NCBI RefSeq assembly: GCF_000550805.1
Contig: NZ_CP004353.1
Location: 2,108,001 to 2,172,000, forward strand
Direction of reading: 5' to 3'
Origin: Corynebacterium vitaeruminis DSM 20294
GTDB lineage: Bacteria > Actinomycetota > Actinomycetes > Mycobacteriales > Mycobacteriaceae
DNA: 64,000 nt
The stretch's first letter is position 1, and every line of letters starts with the position of its first letter. The notes beneath the pieces were generated by a model. It was not told the origin of the DNA. It saw only the letters and a list, made by a program, of their open reading frames with translations, and ran no database searches. A program made the position numbers and the translations under genes. Below are positions 52,549-62,803 of the stretch, piece after piece.

Positions 52549-53838
52549 CTAGTGGTCGCGCAGCTTCTCCCGCAGCAGCGCGAAGATCCCGGCGCCGTCG
52601 TGGCGGATGCCGTCGTGCTGGAACTGGTTGGTCACGTGCAGCCGGGCGTCGCGGTAGGCGCGCGCCGTGGACAGGCTGCGCTCGAGCGGGACGAAGATGT
52701 CGTCGACGTAGACCGCGGCGGCGATCGGCGGCGCGGTGGCAAGCGCGTCGCGGTCGTAGGGCGAGGCGTCCCAGCGGCGCTGCGCGAGCTCGTTCGCCGC
52801 GCCCTTGAAGGCGTGCAGCGCGGGGTCCTCGTCGAACTGCCAGGGGAAGATGTGCTCGCCGGTGAGGTAAAACTTGTCCCTGCCGCGCGGGTCGGCGGCT
52901 TCTTCGAATCCCTCGATCTCCTCGCGCATCCGGTGCGCGGACCAGTTCGTCGGAGCGCTCGTGGCCACCCCGCCGTAGATAGACTCGTGGATCGCGGCGT
53001 ACAGCGGCCCCTGCTCGAAGCTTAGGGCCGCGCCCGCGCTGGCCAGGAAGTCGGTCTTGAGCCGCTTCTCGCCCCGGACCGTGCGGAACGGGTCCTCGAG
53101 CAGGTAGGCCAGCGTGTGGAAGCCGTTGCCGCGCCCCAGCTCGATGCCGAGCGTACGGAACCTTCGCGAGCTCAGCCGCTCGCCGGTGGGCAAGGTTTCC
53201 ACAGAGTTGTCCAGGTGGTGCGCTATTTCGCGGGTGCTTTCCGACGCCCAGGGGTACTCGCCGAAAAACCGCTCCTGCCGGGCCTCGAGCTTGGCGAACG
53301 TCGCCCGGTAGACCTCGTCGGCGTCGGTGTCGGTGGAGGGCAGGCCGCCGGTGAGGTACGCCTCGTCCACGGAGTCCGGGTGCAGCGAGAGGTAGGAGGT
53401 GATGCAGAACCCGCCGAAGCTTTGCCCGTAGAGCGACCACTTCTTGATCCCCAGCGCCTCGCGCAGGGCCTCCGCGTCGGCGACGATGTGCTCTTGGCGC
53501 AGCAGGGCGAGGCGCTCGCCGGTGATGAGGGAGTCCTCGCCATGGCCGTCGATACGCGAAGAACGACCCGTTCCGCGCTGATCGAGCAGGATCACCCGGT
53601 AGCGCTTGAGCGCCTCGCCGATGAGCCCGCCGCGATCGACCGGGCGGGGCGCCGGGAAGCCGGGGCCACCCTGGAAGTAGACGAGGACGGGGAAGCCCTC
53701 GCCGCCGTCGGGGACGAGCTCGCGGGCGAACAGGCTAAAGGTCCCTTTTGATTCATCGCCCCCATCCCAGGGGCGTTCGAGTTGGTGGTCCCGGATTGTG
53801 AGCCCGAAGTGTCGTGAGCTGGCGGTTTTCAATGTCAT
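52549..53838 (-). CDS. Prolyl-aminopeptidase-like alpha/beta hydrolase (S33)
   Basis: 429 residues. S33 marks: VYFQGGPGFPAPRP (oxyanion HGGPG region), VILLDQRGTGRSS, nucleophile SLYGQSFGGFCITSYLSLHP, a long lid, and a C-terminal Asp/His region ending VTNQFQHDGIRHDG. Removes N-terminal proline or related residues from peptides in the cytoplasm; no signal peptide. ATG 53838 is 6 bases behind TAGAAT (53845-53850, minus strand), with no Shine-Dalgarno: a leaderless candidate. Confidence 0.9.
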   Translation of the reverse strand: MTLKTASSRHFGLTIRDHQLERPWDGGDESKGTFSLFARELVPDGGEGFPVLVYFQGGPGFPAPRPVDRGGLIGEALKRYRVILLDQRGTGRSSRIDGHGEDSLITGERLALLRQEHIVADAEALREALGIKKWSLYGQSFGGFCITSYLSLHPDSVDEAYLTGGLPSTDTDADEVYRATFAKLEARQERFFGEYPWASESTREIAHHLDNSVETLPTGERLSSRRFRTLGIELGRGNGFHTLAYLLEDPFRTVRGEKRLKTDFLASAGAALSFEQGPLYAAIHESIYGGVATSAPTNWSAHRMREEIEGFEEAADPRGRDKFYLTGEHIFPWQFDEDPALHAFKGAANELAQRRWDASPYDRDALATAPPIAAAVYVDDIFVPLERSLSTARAYRDARLHVTNQFQHDGIRHDGAGIFALLREKLRDH

Positions 53839-53961
53839 GCCCCAATTCTAATAAGCGTCTCAGGTCTCAAGGGGCAACTCCTGCTAGGAAGGATCGACTT
53901 TCACTAGGGTGGGAGGAAGCCCCTCTTTCGGGCCCCGCTCCCCTACCCATAAGGAGTAATT

Positions 53962-54858
53962 ATGCCGAGACTCATCCTGTCGGGATTAAGCAAGCGCTTC
54001 GGCGACGTGCAGGCCCTCGACGGCGTCTCCCTGGAGGTCGCGCCCGGCGAGATCTACGGTTTCGTCGGCTCCAACGGCGCCGGCAAGTCCACCGCCATGC
54101 GCATCGCGCTGGGGGTGCTTTCCGCGGACGCCGGCACGGTCTTCATCGACGACCAGGAGATGGACGCCACCCAGCGCCGCAGAATCGGCTACATGCCCGA
54201 GGAGCGCGGCCTGTACGCCAAGGAGAAGCTGGTCGACCAGCTCGCCTTCTTCGGCTCCCTCCACGGGATCGACAAGGCAGCCTCGCGGGAGAAGGCGATG
54301 AGCCTGCTCGAGCAGCTGGGCCTCGCCGAGCGCGCGGGCGACAAGCTCGAAACGCTCTCGCTGGGCAACCAGCAGCGCGTGCAGCTGGCGGCCTCGCTCA
54401 TCCACGACCCGGACGTGCTCGTCCTCGACGAGCCGTTCTCCGGCCTCGACCCCGTCGCGGTGGACGTGATGAGCGAGCTGCTCGTCGAGCGCGCCGCCAA
54501 GGGCGTGGCGGTGCTGTTCTCCTCGCACCAGCTAGGCCTGGTCCAGAAGCTGTGCGACCGGATCGGGATCATCACCAAGGGGAAGATGCGGGCCCAGGGC
54601 CCCGTCGACGAGCTGCGCTCGCGCGGGCCGGTGGTCTACGAGGTGGCAACGCCCGCCGACCCCGCTCTGTGGGCCCCGGCCGGGGCCGTCGTCACCCCGC
54701 GCCCGACGGGCGTGCTGGTGGAGCTGCCCGGCGACCTCGCCGAGGCCGTGTCCGACCAGGATCTGCTCACCGCGGCGCTGGCCCACGGCCCCGTTCATTC
54801 CTTCGGCCGCTACGTCCCCGACCTCACCGAGCTGTTTAAGGAAGTGGTCTCGCAATGA
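53962..54858 (+). CDS. ABC transporter ATPase (NatA-like)
   Basis: 298 residues. Walker A GSNGAGKST, signature TLSLGNQQRVQLA (LSxGNxQ variant common in the NatA/DRA branch), Walker B VLVLDEPFSGLDP, H-loop SSHQ. The ~70 C-terminal residues form a regulatory extension. ATG 53962 has AAGGAG 6 bases upstream. Overlaps the next gene by ATGA, so the two make one transporter. Function by analogy: export of sodium or small molecules. Confidence 0.93.
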   Translation: MPRLILSGLSKRFGDVQALDGVSLEVAPGEIYGFVGSNGAGKSTAMRIALGVLSADAGTVFIDDQEMDATQRRRIGYMPEERGLYAKEKLVDQLAFFGSLHGIDKAASREKAMSLLEQLGLAERAGDKLETLSLGNQQRVQLAASLIHDPDVLVLDEPFSGLDPVAVDVMSELLVERAAKGVAVLFSSHQLGLVQKLCDRIGIITKGKMRAQGPVDELRSRGPVVYEVATPADPALWAPAGAVVTPRPTGVLVELPGDLAEAVSDQDLLTAALAHGPVHSFGRYVPDLTELFKEVVSQ

Positions 54859-56054
54859 GCTCCAAGAACTCGTCCCAGGGCTCCTACTCGTCCGGGCAGA
54901 CGATCGTCACCGTCGCCGCCCGCGAGATCCAGGTCGTCTCCCGCATCAAGGCCGTGCGCATCTCCATCGCGCTCATCCTCATCCTCATCATCGGAGGCCT
55001 CGCGGCGGCCAACTACTTCGCTGGCAAGGACTCCGGCGACGGCAAGGCCAGCATGGCGCTGGTCGGGGTGTCCGCCGCATCGTTGCCGTTGGACTCCTTC
55101 GACGTCAGCGAGCTTTCCGACGCCCAAGGCGCCGAAGCCGCGGTCCGAAACGGGACCGACTACGCGCTCGTCTACGACGGCAGCTACCGCCTCCTCCACG
55201 ACGGCGCGGTCGACCCCGCGGTCGAGGCCCAGGTCCGGCAGGCCGTGAGGATCAAGGCCATGAACGACGGGTTGGCCTCGCTCGGCGTCGACCCGCAGCA
55301 GTTCGCCGAGGCCACCGCCGCGCCGGCAGTGGAGGCGGTGGACCTGAGCGCCGACACCGGCCCGGCCAAGGACGACAGCTACTACGCCCGGCTGACCACC
55401 ACCCTCGTGGGCATCGGCGCGCTCATGTACCTGGTGATCCTCTTCGCCGCCAACGTCGGCGGGCGCGTCTGCGAGGAGAAGTCCAGCCGCGTCATCGAGA
55501 TCATCCTGGCCACGGTGAAACCGCTCGACTTCCTCGCCGGGAAGATCATCGGCAACCTCATCTTCGGCACGATCGCCAGCCTCGTCATCGTCGGGGTGGG
55601 GCTGGCTGGCCTCAAGGCGACCAACCTAGGCGACGGGGTCACCGTCGACTACTCGGTCTTCCCGCTGCTTGTGGTCATGTTCGTCCTCGGCATGCTCTTC
55701 TTCTCGAGCCTGTACGCGGCGGCGGGATCGCTGGTGTCTCGCACCGAGGACCTGCAGGCCTCGCAGATGCCCGTCATGCTCTTGATCTTCCTCACCATCT
55801 ACGCCCCGACCTTCGGCATGAACGCACTCGGCTCGACGGCGATGAAGATCTTTACCTGGATCCCGCCCACCTCCATGACGGTGGCGCCCCTGCAGTACGC
55901 GGCGGGCAACATCTCCGTGGCCCAGCTGCTCGGGGCGTGGGCGATTTTCATCGCCTTCACGGTCTTGATGATGATGGTCGTGGCCCGCATCTACCGCAAC
56001 GCCATCCTCCACAACGGCACCCGGATGAGCTGGATCAAGGCGCTGCGCGGCTAG
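54855..56054 (+). CDS. ABC-2 type permease (NatB-like)
   Basis: 399 residues. One N-terminal membrane segment (ISIALILILIIGGLAAANYFAG), a large extracytoplasmic loop of about 130 residues, then five membrane segments; the cytoplasmic motif VGGRVCEEKSSRVIEIILATVKPLDFLAGKIIG is diagnostic of the NatB/DRB family. Starts inside the stop of the ATPase gene. Codons 90-96 (LSDAQGAEAA) are spelled by a diverged copy of the GTCGAC repeat (about 55108-55126). Confidence 0.92.
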   Translation: MSSKNSSQGSYSSGQTIVTVAAREIQVVSRIKAVRISIALILILIIGGLAAANYFAGKDSGDGKASMALVGVSAASLPLDSFDVSELSDAQGAEAAVRNGTDYALVYDGSYRLLHDGAVDPAVEAQVRQAVRIKAMNDGLASLGVDPQQFAEATAAPAVEAVDLSADTGPAKDDSYYARLTTTLVGIGALMYLVILFAANVGGRVCEEKSSRVIEIILATVKPLDFLAGKIIGNLIFGTIASLVIVGVGLAGLKATNLGDGVTVDYSVFPLLVVMFVLGMLFFSSLYAAAGSLVSRTEDLQASQMPVMLLIFLTIYAPTFGMNALGSTAMKIFTWIPPTSMTVAPLQYAAGNISVAQLLGAWAIFIAFTVLMMMVVARIYRNAILHNGTRMSWIKALRG

Positions 56055-56085
56055 CCGGCAGACGGGCGGGATTAGGATTGGGGGT

Positions 56086-56820
56086 ATGACTGATCCGAAC
56101 TTCCACCCCGAAACCGTCGAGCAGTTCCGCGAGGCCCACGAGGCGGTGCTGGCCCGCATGGCCGACGCCGCCCGCCGCGCCGGCCGCTCGCCCGAGGAGG
56201 TTCGCCTCATCGCGGTGAGCAAGACCAACCCGATCGAGCGGGTGCGCCTGGCCGTCGAGGCCGGGATGACGCTGCTCGGCGAGAACCGCCCGCAGGAGCT
56301 GGCGGAGAAGGCGGAGGCGATCCCCGGGGTGACCTGGTGCGCCATCGGTCACCTCCAGCGCAACAAGGCCCGCGAGGTCGCCCGCTACGCGCACGAGTTC
56401 CACGCGCTCGACTCGCTGCGGCTGGCCCAGGCGCTGCAGTCCCGGCTCGAGACCGAGGACCGCACCCTCGACGTCTTCATCCAGGTCAACGCCTCCCACG
56501 AGGGGCAGAAGTCTGGGTTCGGCGCGGCCGACGTGGCCCCCTTCCTCGAGGACCTAGCAGGGCTAGACCGCCTCCGCCTGCGGGGGCTTATGACCATGGC
56601 CGCCTTCGACGCCCCGGAGCAGGTCATCCGCGGCAGCTTCGCCGAGCTGCGCGAGCTGCGCGACCGGCTGCAGGGTTCGCTTCCCGACGGCATGACGTGC
56701 CAAGAGCTGTCGATGGGCATGACCGGCGACTTCGAGTGGGCCATCGAGGAGGGCGCGACCAGCGTCCGCGTCGGCACCGCCATCTTCGGCCACCGTGCCA
56801 ACTCCGCCTACCTGAAGTAG
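56086..56820 (+). CDS. yggS: PLP homeostasis protein, YggS/PROSC family
   Basis: 244 residues, fold-type III PLP-binding protein that keeps free PLP in balance. PLP Lys is in LIAVSKTNPIERV; then LLGENRPQELAEKA, WCAIGHLQRNKAREVARY, QVNASHEGQKSGF, LRLRGLMTM and SMGMTGDFEWAIEEGATSVRVGTAIFG. TAGGAT (56073-56078) is 7 bases before ATG 56086: leaderless. Functionally linked to pdxY elsewhere in the window. Confidence 0.95.
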   Translation: MTDPNFHPETVEQFREAHEAVLARMADAARRAGRSPEEVRLIAVSKTNPIERVRLAVEAGMTLLGENRPQELAEKAEAIPGVTWCAIGHLQRNKAREVARYAHEFHALDSLRLAQALQSRLETEDRTLDVFIQVNASHEGQKSGFGAADVAPFLEDLAGLDRLRLRGLMTMAAFDAPEQVIRGSFAELRELRDRLQGSLPDGMTCQELSMGMTGDFEWAIEEGATSVRVGTAIFGHRANSAYLK

Positions 56821-56824
56821 CCGC

Positions 56825-57763
56825 ATGCTGGGAATCCTCCAGGGCTTCGCCATCATCTTCTTCGTTATCTTCGCTGGCTACATGCTGGCGCGGAAGCGGA
56901 TCATCACCGGCGACGAGCAGCGCCTCGTGCTCAACCGCGTCGCCTTCTTCGCCGCGACCCCGGCGCTGATGTTCACCGTCGTGGGCAAGTCCCACCCGGA
57001 CGAGCTCTTCTCGCCGGTCATCGCCGTCTCCACGCTCGCGGCGCTGGCCACCGCGGGCATCTTCGCTGCCGTGGCCGCGCGGTTTTTCCGCATGGACCGG
57101 GCGAGCACGACGATGGCGGCCGCGGCCTCCTCGTACGTGAACTCCAACAACATCGGCCTGCCGGTGGGCATGTACGTGCTCTCCAACGCCGCCTACGTCG
57201 CTCCCCTCCTAGTGGTGCAGATGGTGTTTTTCACCCCGCTGATCCTGGCGCTCATCACCGACTCGACGGCGGAGGGCTCTACCACCCGCAAGGTCGTGGG
57301 CGCGGTGCGCTCGGCGCTGCTTAGCCCCATCGTCATCGGTGCCGCGCTCGGGCTGGTCGCGAGCCTCACGCGCTCCTACGACCGGCTGCCGGAGATCCTT
57401 ACCGAGCCGTTGACGATCCTGGGTGGGGCGTCGATCCCGATGATCCTCGTCAGCTTTGGCGCCTCGCTGCACAAGGCCACCGTGCTGCACAACGCCACCT
57501 TCCGCGCTGCCTCGCTCACCGCGACGGCGCTCAAGGTCGCAGGCATGCCGCTGGTCGCCTTCCTCATCGGCGCGGCGCTGGGCCTGCGCGGCGACGACCT
57601 GTACGCGGCCGTCATCTTGGCCGCGCTTCCCACCGCCCAGAACGTGTACAACTACGCGGCCACCTACCGCAGGGGCGAGATCGTCGCCCGCGACACGATC
57701 CTGTTGTCGACCTTCCTCGCGCTGCCCGCGATGTTGGTCATCGCCTTGTTCTTCGGCCGCTGA
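56825..57763 (+). CDS. AEC-family (auxin efflux carrier-type) permease 2
   Basis: 312 residues, ten hydrophobic segments; family marks NRVAFFAATPALMFTVVGK, SSYVNSNNIGLPVGMYVLS and ALPTAQNVYNYAATYRRGE. It begins 4 bases after the yggS stop, so it is co-transcribed with it. It shares the fold and several motifs with the permease at 35936-36844, but the two differ widely, so they are old paralogues and not a recent duplication. Substrate unknown. Confidence 0.9.
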   Translation: MLGILQGFAIIFFVIFAGYMLARKRIITGDEQRLVLNRVAFFAATPALMFTVVGKSHPDELFSPVIAVSTLAALATAGIFAAVAARFFRMDRASTTMAAAASSYVNSNNIGLPVGMYVLSNAAYVAPLLVVQMVFFTPLILALITDSTAEGSTTRKVVGAVRSALLSPIVIGAALGLVASLTRSYDRLPEILTEPLTILGGASIPMILVSFGASLHKATVLHNATFRAASLTATALKVAGMPLVAFLIGAALGLRGDDLYAAVILAALPTAQNVYNYAATYRRGEIVARDTILLSTFLALPAMLVIALFFGR

Positions 57764-57817
57764 GCTTAGTTTTGTCCTTAAAACTACCTCAATCGGGGCT
57801 AAAGAGGCCCCAATCTC

Positions 57818-57840
57818 GGCGCCGCGGCTTCCGCGGCGCC
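57818..57840 (+). terminator. Hairpin after the AEC permease 2 gene
   Basis: GGCGCCGCGG-CTT-CCGCGGCGCC, perfect 10-bp stem with 3-base loop. A smaller hairpin (GGGGCT...AGGCCCC) lies just before it. There is no U-tract, so it is weakly supported as a terminator. Confidence 0.6.
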
Positions 57841-57873
57841 TAAACGGGGGCATCTTCCGGTAGTTTCGATGGC

Positions 57874-59289
57874 ATGAGCCTCCCGATTCTTACCCTCGAC
57901 CTCGGCACCTCCGGTGCCAAAGCAGCGCTCGTCGACGTCCACGGGATCGTCATCGCCACCAGTTCGCACAACTACGCGACCACGTCCCTCCCCGGCGGAG
58001 GCTCGGAGCAAAGCCCCCAGGATTGGATCGACTCCGCCCGCGAGTGCATCCTCGACCTGCTCGCCCACTCGGCGAACTTCGCCGCCGTGACACTGACCGG
58101 CCAGATGCAGGACCTCATCTGCGTCGACGCCCGCGGGGAGGCCATCGGCTTCGCCGTGCTCTACAGCGACACCCGCGCGACCGCGGAGGCCACCCAGCTC
58201 CAGCAGGAGCTTCCCGAGTGGAACGAGATCACCGGCAACGAGCAGACTGCCACCTCGATCCCCGCGATGTGGGCCCGCGCCGTCGCCGCCGACGCCACGC
58301 TGGCGGCCAAGACCCACCACCTGCTCTTCTCCCCCTCCGGCTACGTCGTCTCCCAGCTGGGGCTCGGCTACTTCTGCGACGAGACCACCGCGTCGACGAC
58401 GGGGCTCTTCGACCTCTCCCGGCGCGACTGGAGCAGGCGGATAAGCGCGGCCGCCCGCATCAACGCTGCGGCGCTGCCCACCATCTCCTCAGGGCTCGTG
58501 GGGCTGGCGCCCGCCAACAACCACCTCGGCATCCCCGCCGAGACTCCCATCGTGCTCGCCCCCGGCGATGCGGCGAGCACCACCTGCGGGCTGGTCGGGC
58601 TCGCCCCCGGCGAGGACTACGTCTCCTTCGGCACCTCCGGCTGGCACGCGCAGGTCGTCGAGACGCAGCAGGCACCGAGCGCCATCCACCAGCTCGCGCT
58701 CCCAGGATCGGGCATCTTAAGGATCGCTGCGATCTTGAGCGTCGGCGGCACCGCCGACTGGGCGCGCGAGCGCTTCCTGCCCGGGGTGAGCAACACCACC
58801 TCCGACGGCATGCTCATGCGCACCCCGCGCGTGCCCACCGGCATGCTCTCGCTGCCGAGCCTGCGCGGCGAGCGCTTCCCCGTGCGCAGCGACCACCTGG
58901 GCGCGGCCATCGTCGACATCCCCGCCGACGCCGAGAACCTCTCCCTCTACGCCGCCGTGCTCGAGGGCGTGTGCTTCGGCTTCTCCCACGACATCACCGG
59001 CACCGATCCCCTGCCCGCCACCGGCGGCGGCTCGCGCTCGCTGCCGTGGATGCGCATGCTCGCCGACATCACCGGCCGCACCGTGCGGGTGACCCCGTCC
59101 AACGACGCCTCGCTGCGCGGCGCCGCCATCTTCGCCGCCCACGTCCTGAGCCTCGGCGTCATCGAGCCCCTGTCGAGCCACGCCATCGTCGACATCGAGC
59201 CCGACCCGGACGCCCAACCCGCCTACCAGGCGCTGCGCGCCCGCCACCGCCAGCTCTACGACGCGCTCAACGGGCTGGCGCGCGCCTAG
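57874..59289 (+). CDS. xylB: FGGY-family carbohydrate kinase (xylulokinase-like)
   Basis: 471 residues. N-terminal LTLDLGTSGAKAALVDVHG and VTLTGQMQDLICVD (xylulokinases usually have GQMHG here, so the substrate residue differs), catalytic Asp in CDETTAST, VLAPGDAASTTCGL, and the C-terminal PATGGGSRSLPWMRMLADITGRTVRV. Phosphorylates a pentulose or similar sugar. TAGTTT (57861-57866) is exactly 7 bases before ATG 57874: leaderless. No isomerase or sugar permease is adjacent, so the substrate is open and the symbol tentative. Confidence 0.82.
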   Translation: MSLPILTLDLGTSGAKAALVDVHGIVIATSSHNYATTSLPGGGSEQSPQDWIDSARECILDLLAHSANFAAVTLTGQMQDLICVDARGEAIGFAVLYSDTRATAEATQLQQELPEWNEITGNEQTATSIPAMWARAVAADATLAAKTHHLLFSPSGYVVSQLGLGYFCDETTASTTGLFDLSRRDWSRRISAAARINAAALPTISSGLVGLAPANNHLGIPAETPIVLAPGDAASTTCGLVGLAPGEDYVSFGTSGWHAQVVETQQAPSAIHQLALPGSGILRIAAILSVGGTADWARERFLPGVSNTTSDGMLMRTPRVPTGMLSLPSLRGERFPVRSDHLGAAIVDIPADAENLSLYAAVLEGVCFGFSHDITGTDPLPATGGGSRSLPWMRMLADITGRTVRVTPSNDASLRGAAIFAAHVLSLGVIEPLSSHAIVDIEPDPDAQPAYQALRARHRQLYDALNGLARA

Positions 59290-59373
59290 GCGATGGCACA
59301 CATAAGAAAAACATGAGACACTGGGGTCAATAACAACTGAAAGAGGCCACGCCTCCCGACGAAAGGATTCCCC

Positions 59374-59538
59374 ATGGGCATCATGGACAAGGCCAAGGAA
59401 ATGCTGAACAACGAGGAGACCACCGACAAGCTCCTGGACAAGGCCGAGGAGCTGGCCAAGTCCAAGCTCGGCGAGGACAAGGCAGAGCAGATCCACCAGG
59501 CCCGCGAGGCCGCAGACGGCAAGCTGGGCACCGAGTAG
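59374..59538 (+). CDS. Small MT0933-like (Rv0909-type antitoxin family) protein
   Basis: 54 residues from ATG 59374 with AAAGGA 6 bases upstream. Very charged and helical: GIMDKAKEMLNNEETTDKLLDKAEELAKSKLGEDKAEQIH. The pattern DKAKEML ... DKAEELAKSKLG matches small actinobacterial proteins named after the Rv0909/MT0933 antitoxin. No toxin-like (SRPBCC) partner lies next to it, so it is an orphan and may serve another role, for example stress. CsbD-like is an alternative reading. Confidence 0.7.
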   Translation: MGIMDKAKEMLNNEETTDKLLDKAEELAKSKLGEDKAEQIHQAREAADGKLGTE

Positions 59539-59593
59539 CCGTAGGCGTCGACAAGCGAAAGCGCCGGCCGGAAACGAATCCGACCGGCGCCTT
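59539..59593. terminator. GTCGAC repeat copy 12 fused to a bidirectional terminator
   Basis: The repeat CCGTAGGCGTCGACAAGC (core 59544-59556) follows the stop codon at once. AAAGCGCCGG then pairs with CCGGCGCCTTT (about 59558-59593). The stem also serves lepA, which ends at 59596 on the other strand. Confidence 0.85.
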
Positions 59594-59595
59594 TA

Positions 59596-61455
<1,860 letters not shown>

Positions 61456-61553
61456 GAAAGTTCCTCAACACGCCTTTCTATTAGGAGTCCGTCTCACAGT
61501 ACCGCATTCAGGCAGGAAACGGCACATGGCTCCGACGAAACCGTTGGCGCTGC

Positions 61554-62801
61554 TCAGCTAGCGGTCGAGGCCCCGATGAGATCTTGGCCCAGGTACTCGT
61601 CCGGGGAGGTGACGCCTGGCAACGCGAAGAAGTAGCCGCCGCCGTACGGGCGGATGTAGTCGGCGAGCGGTTCCCCCTCCAGCCGCTTCTGCACGGTGAT
61701 GAACTGCCGCTCCACATCCTGCTGGAAGCAGACGAAAACGAGGCCCAGGTCTAAGGTGCCGTTTGCACGCACCCCGTTGTCGTAGTTGTAGGCGCGGCGG
61801 AGCATGAGCTGGTCGGCGGTCTCATCGGTGCGCGGGTTTGCGAGTCTGATGTGCGCGTCCGTGGGAATAACGTCGCCAGAGGCGTCATCGGAGTAGTCCG
61901 GCGCGGTCGACTCATCACCGCCGGACAGCGGGCCGCCCGTTGCTCGGTCGCGCCCAAAGATTTGCTCCTGCTCCGCGACCGAGATGCGGTCCCAGAACTC
62001 CGTGAACATCGAGATAAGCCGCACGACCATGTAGCTTCCGCCACGCGCCCAGTCCGGCTCGTCATCGCCGACCCACACCAGCCCGTCGTAGTCGCTGTCT
62101 GCGGGGTTGACGATGCCGTCCTTGAACCCCAGGTGGTTGCGCTGGGTGCCGCTGGGACGCGGGTCGTTTTGATAGCCGCTCTGGCGCCAACGGACCGAGA
62201 CGAGTCCGCGCGAATTGCGGAGGATGTCGCGCAGCGCATGCAGGGTGGTATCCCGCTGGTCGGCGCAGATTTGCAGCAGGACATCGCCGTGGCACTGCTC
62301 AGGTTCGAGCGAGTCGTCGGCAAAGGGTTCCATCGCGTGGAGGCGTGCAGGCTTCGCTGCGGCCAGCCCGAAGCGATGATCGAAGACGCTCGCGCCGAGC
62401 GCGACGGTGATGCTGAGGTTGTCCGCGCTCGGCTCCGGCCCCAGCTCACCCGAGTCGTTGGCGGGAAAGGCGATCCCGTCGACTGCCGTCGGGCCGCCAG
62501 CACAAAGCAGCCGTGCGCGATCGGTGACGGCTCGCAGGAACTTCTCCAGCTGGTCTATCCCCGCGCCTTGCAGGTCGAGAGCGCAGTGCACGCTGTGCTT
62601 TTGCGGCGGCGTGACGATGCCCTGCTGGTGCTCGCCTTCGAAGGGCGCAACGCTTGTCGACGACCCGGCCGCCGCATCGGTTGCAGTACCAGTGGCGATC
62701 GCGGTGGTCCTTCCCGCCGCGCCCTTGACGCTGGCGGCGGCCGTCGCCGTCGCAGCGAGGGCGCCGAGGAACGTCCGGCGTGAATACTTGGCGTGCGCCA
62801 T
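61554..62801 (-). CDS. efeB: Dye-decolourising peroxidase EfeB (Tat-exported)
   Basis: 415 residues. The N-terminus AKYSRRTFLGALAATATAAA is a clear twin-arginine signal. The DyP fold shows NHLGFKDGIVNP (GxxDG-like distal site), a proximal His region, and C-terminal FQQDVERQFITVQKRLEGEPLADYIRPYGGGYFFALPG. Heme enzyme of the EfeUOB ferrous-iron system. ATG 62801 has AGGAGA 8 bases upstream, lying inside the efeO end; the frame extending to 62903 overlaps efeO and is rejected. Two bases separate it from the efeO stop. Confidence 0.94.
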   Translation of the reverse strand: MAHAKYSRRTFLGALAATATAAASVKGAAGRTTAIATGTATDAAAGSSTSVAPFEGEHQQGIVTPPQKHSVHCALDLQGAGIDQLEKFLRAVTDRARLLCAGGPTAVDGIAFPANDSGELGPEPSADNLSITVALGASVFDHRFGLAAAKPARLHAMEPFADDSLEPEQCHGDVLLQICADQRDTTLHALRDILRNSRGLVSVRWRQSGYQNDPRPSGTQRNHLGFKDGIVNPADSDYDGLVWVGDDEPDWARGGSYMVVRLISMFTEFWDRISVAEQEQIFGRDRATGGPLSGGDESTAPDYSDDASGDVIPTDAHIRLANPRTDETADQLMLRRAYNYDNGVRANGTLDLGLVFVCFQQDVERQFITVQKRLEGEPLADYIRPYGGGYFFALPGVTSPDEYLGQDLIGASTAS

Positions 62802-62803
62802 CG

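Noticed and set aside
53938..56054. ABC pair as part of a drug-resistance island
   Set aside because: The two genes have host-like composition and lie in a housekeeping setting; no transposase or integrase is nearby.
35936..57763. Recent duplication of the two AEC permease genes
   Set aside because: The two proteins share only family motifs and differ across most of their length, so they are old paralogues or separate acquisitions.
57874..59289. Xylose utilisation operon
   Set aside because: No xylose isomerase, sugar importer or regulator is adjacent, and the usual GQMHG motif is GQMQD, so only a general FGGY kinase call is safe.
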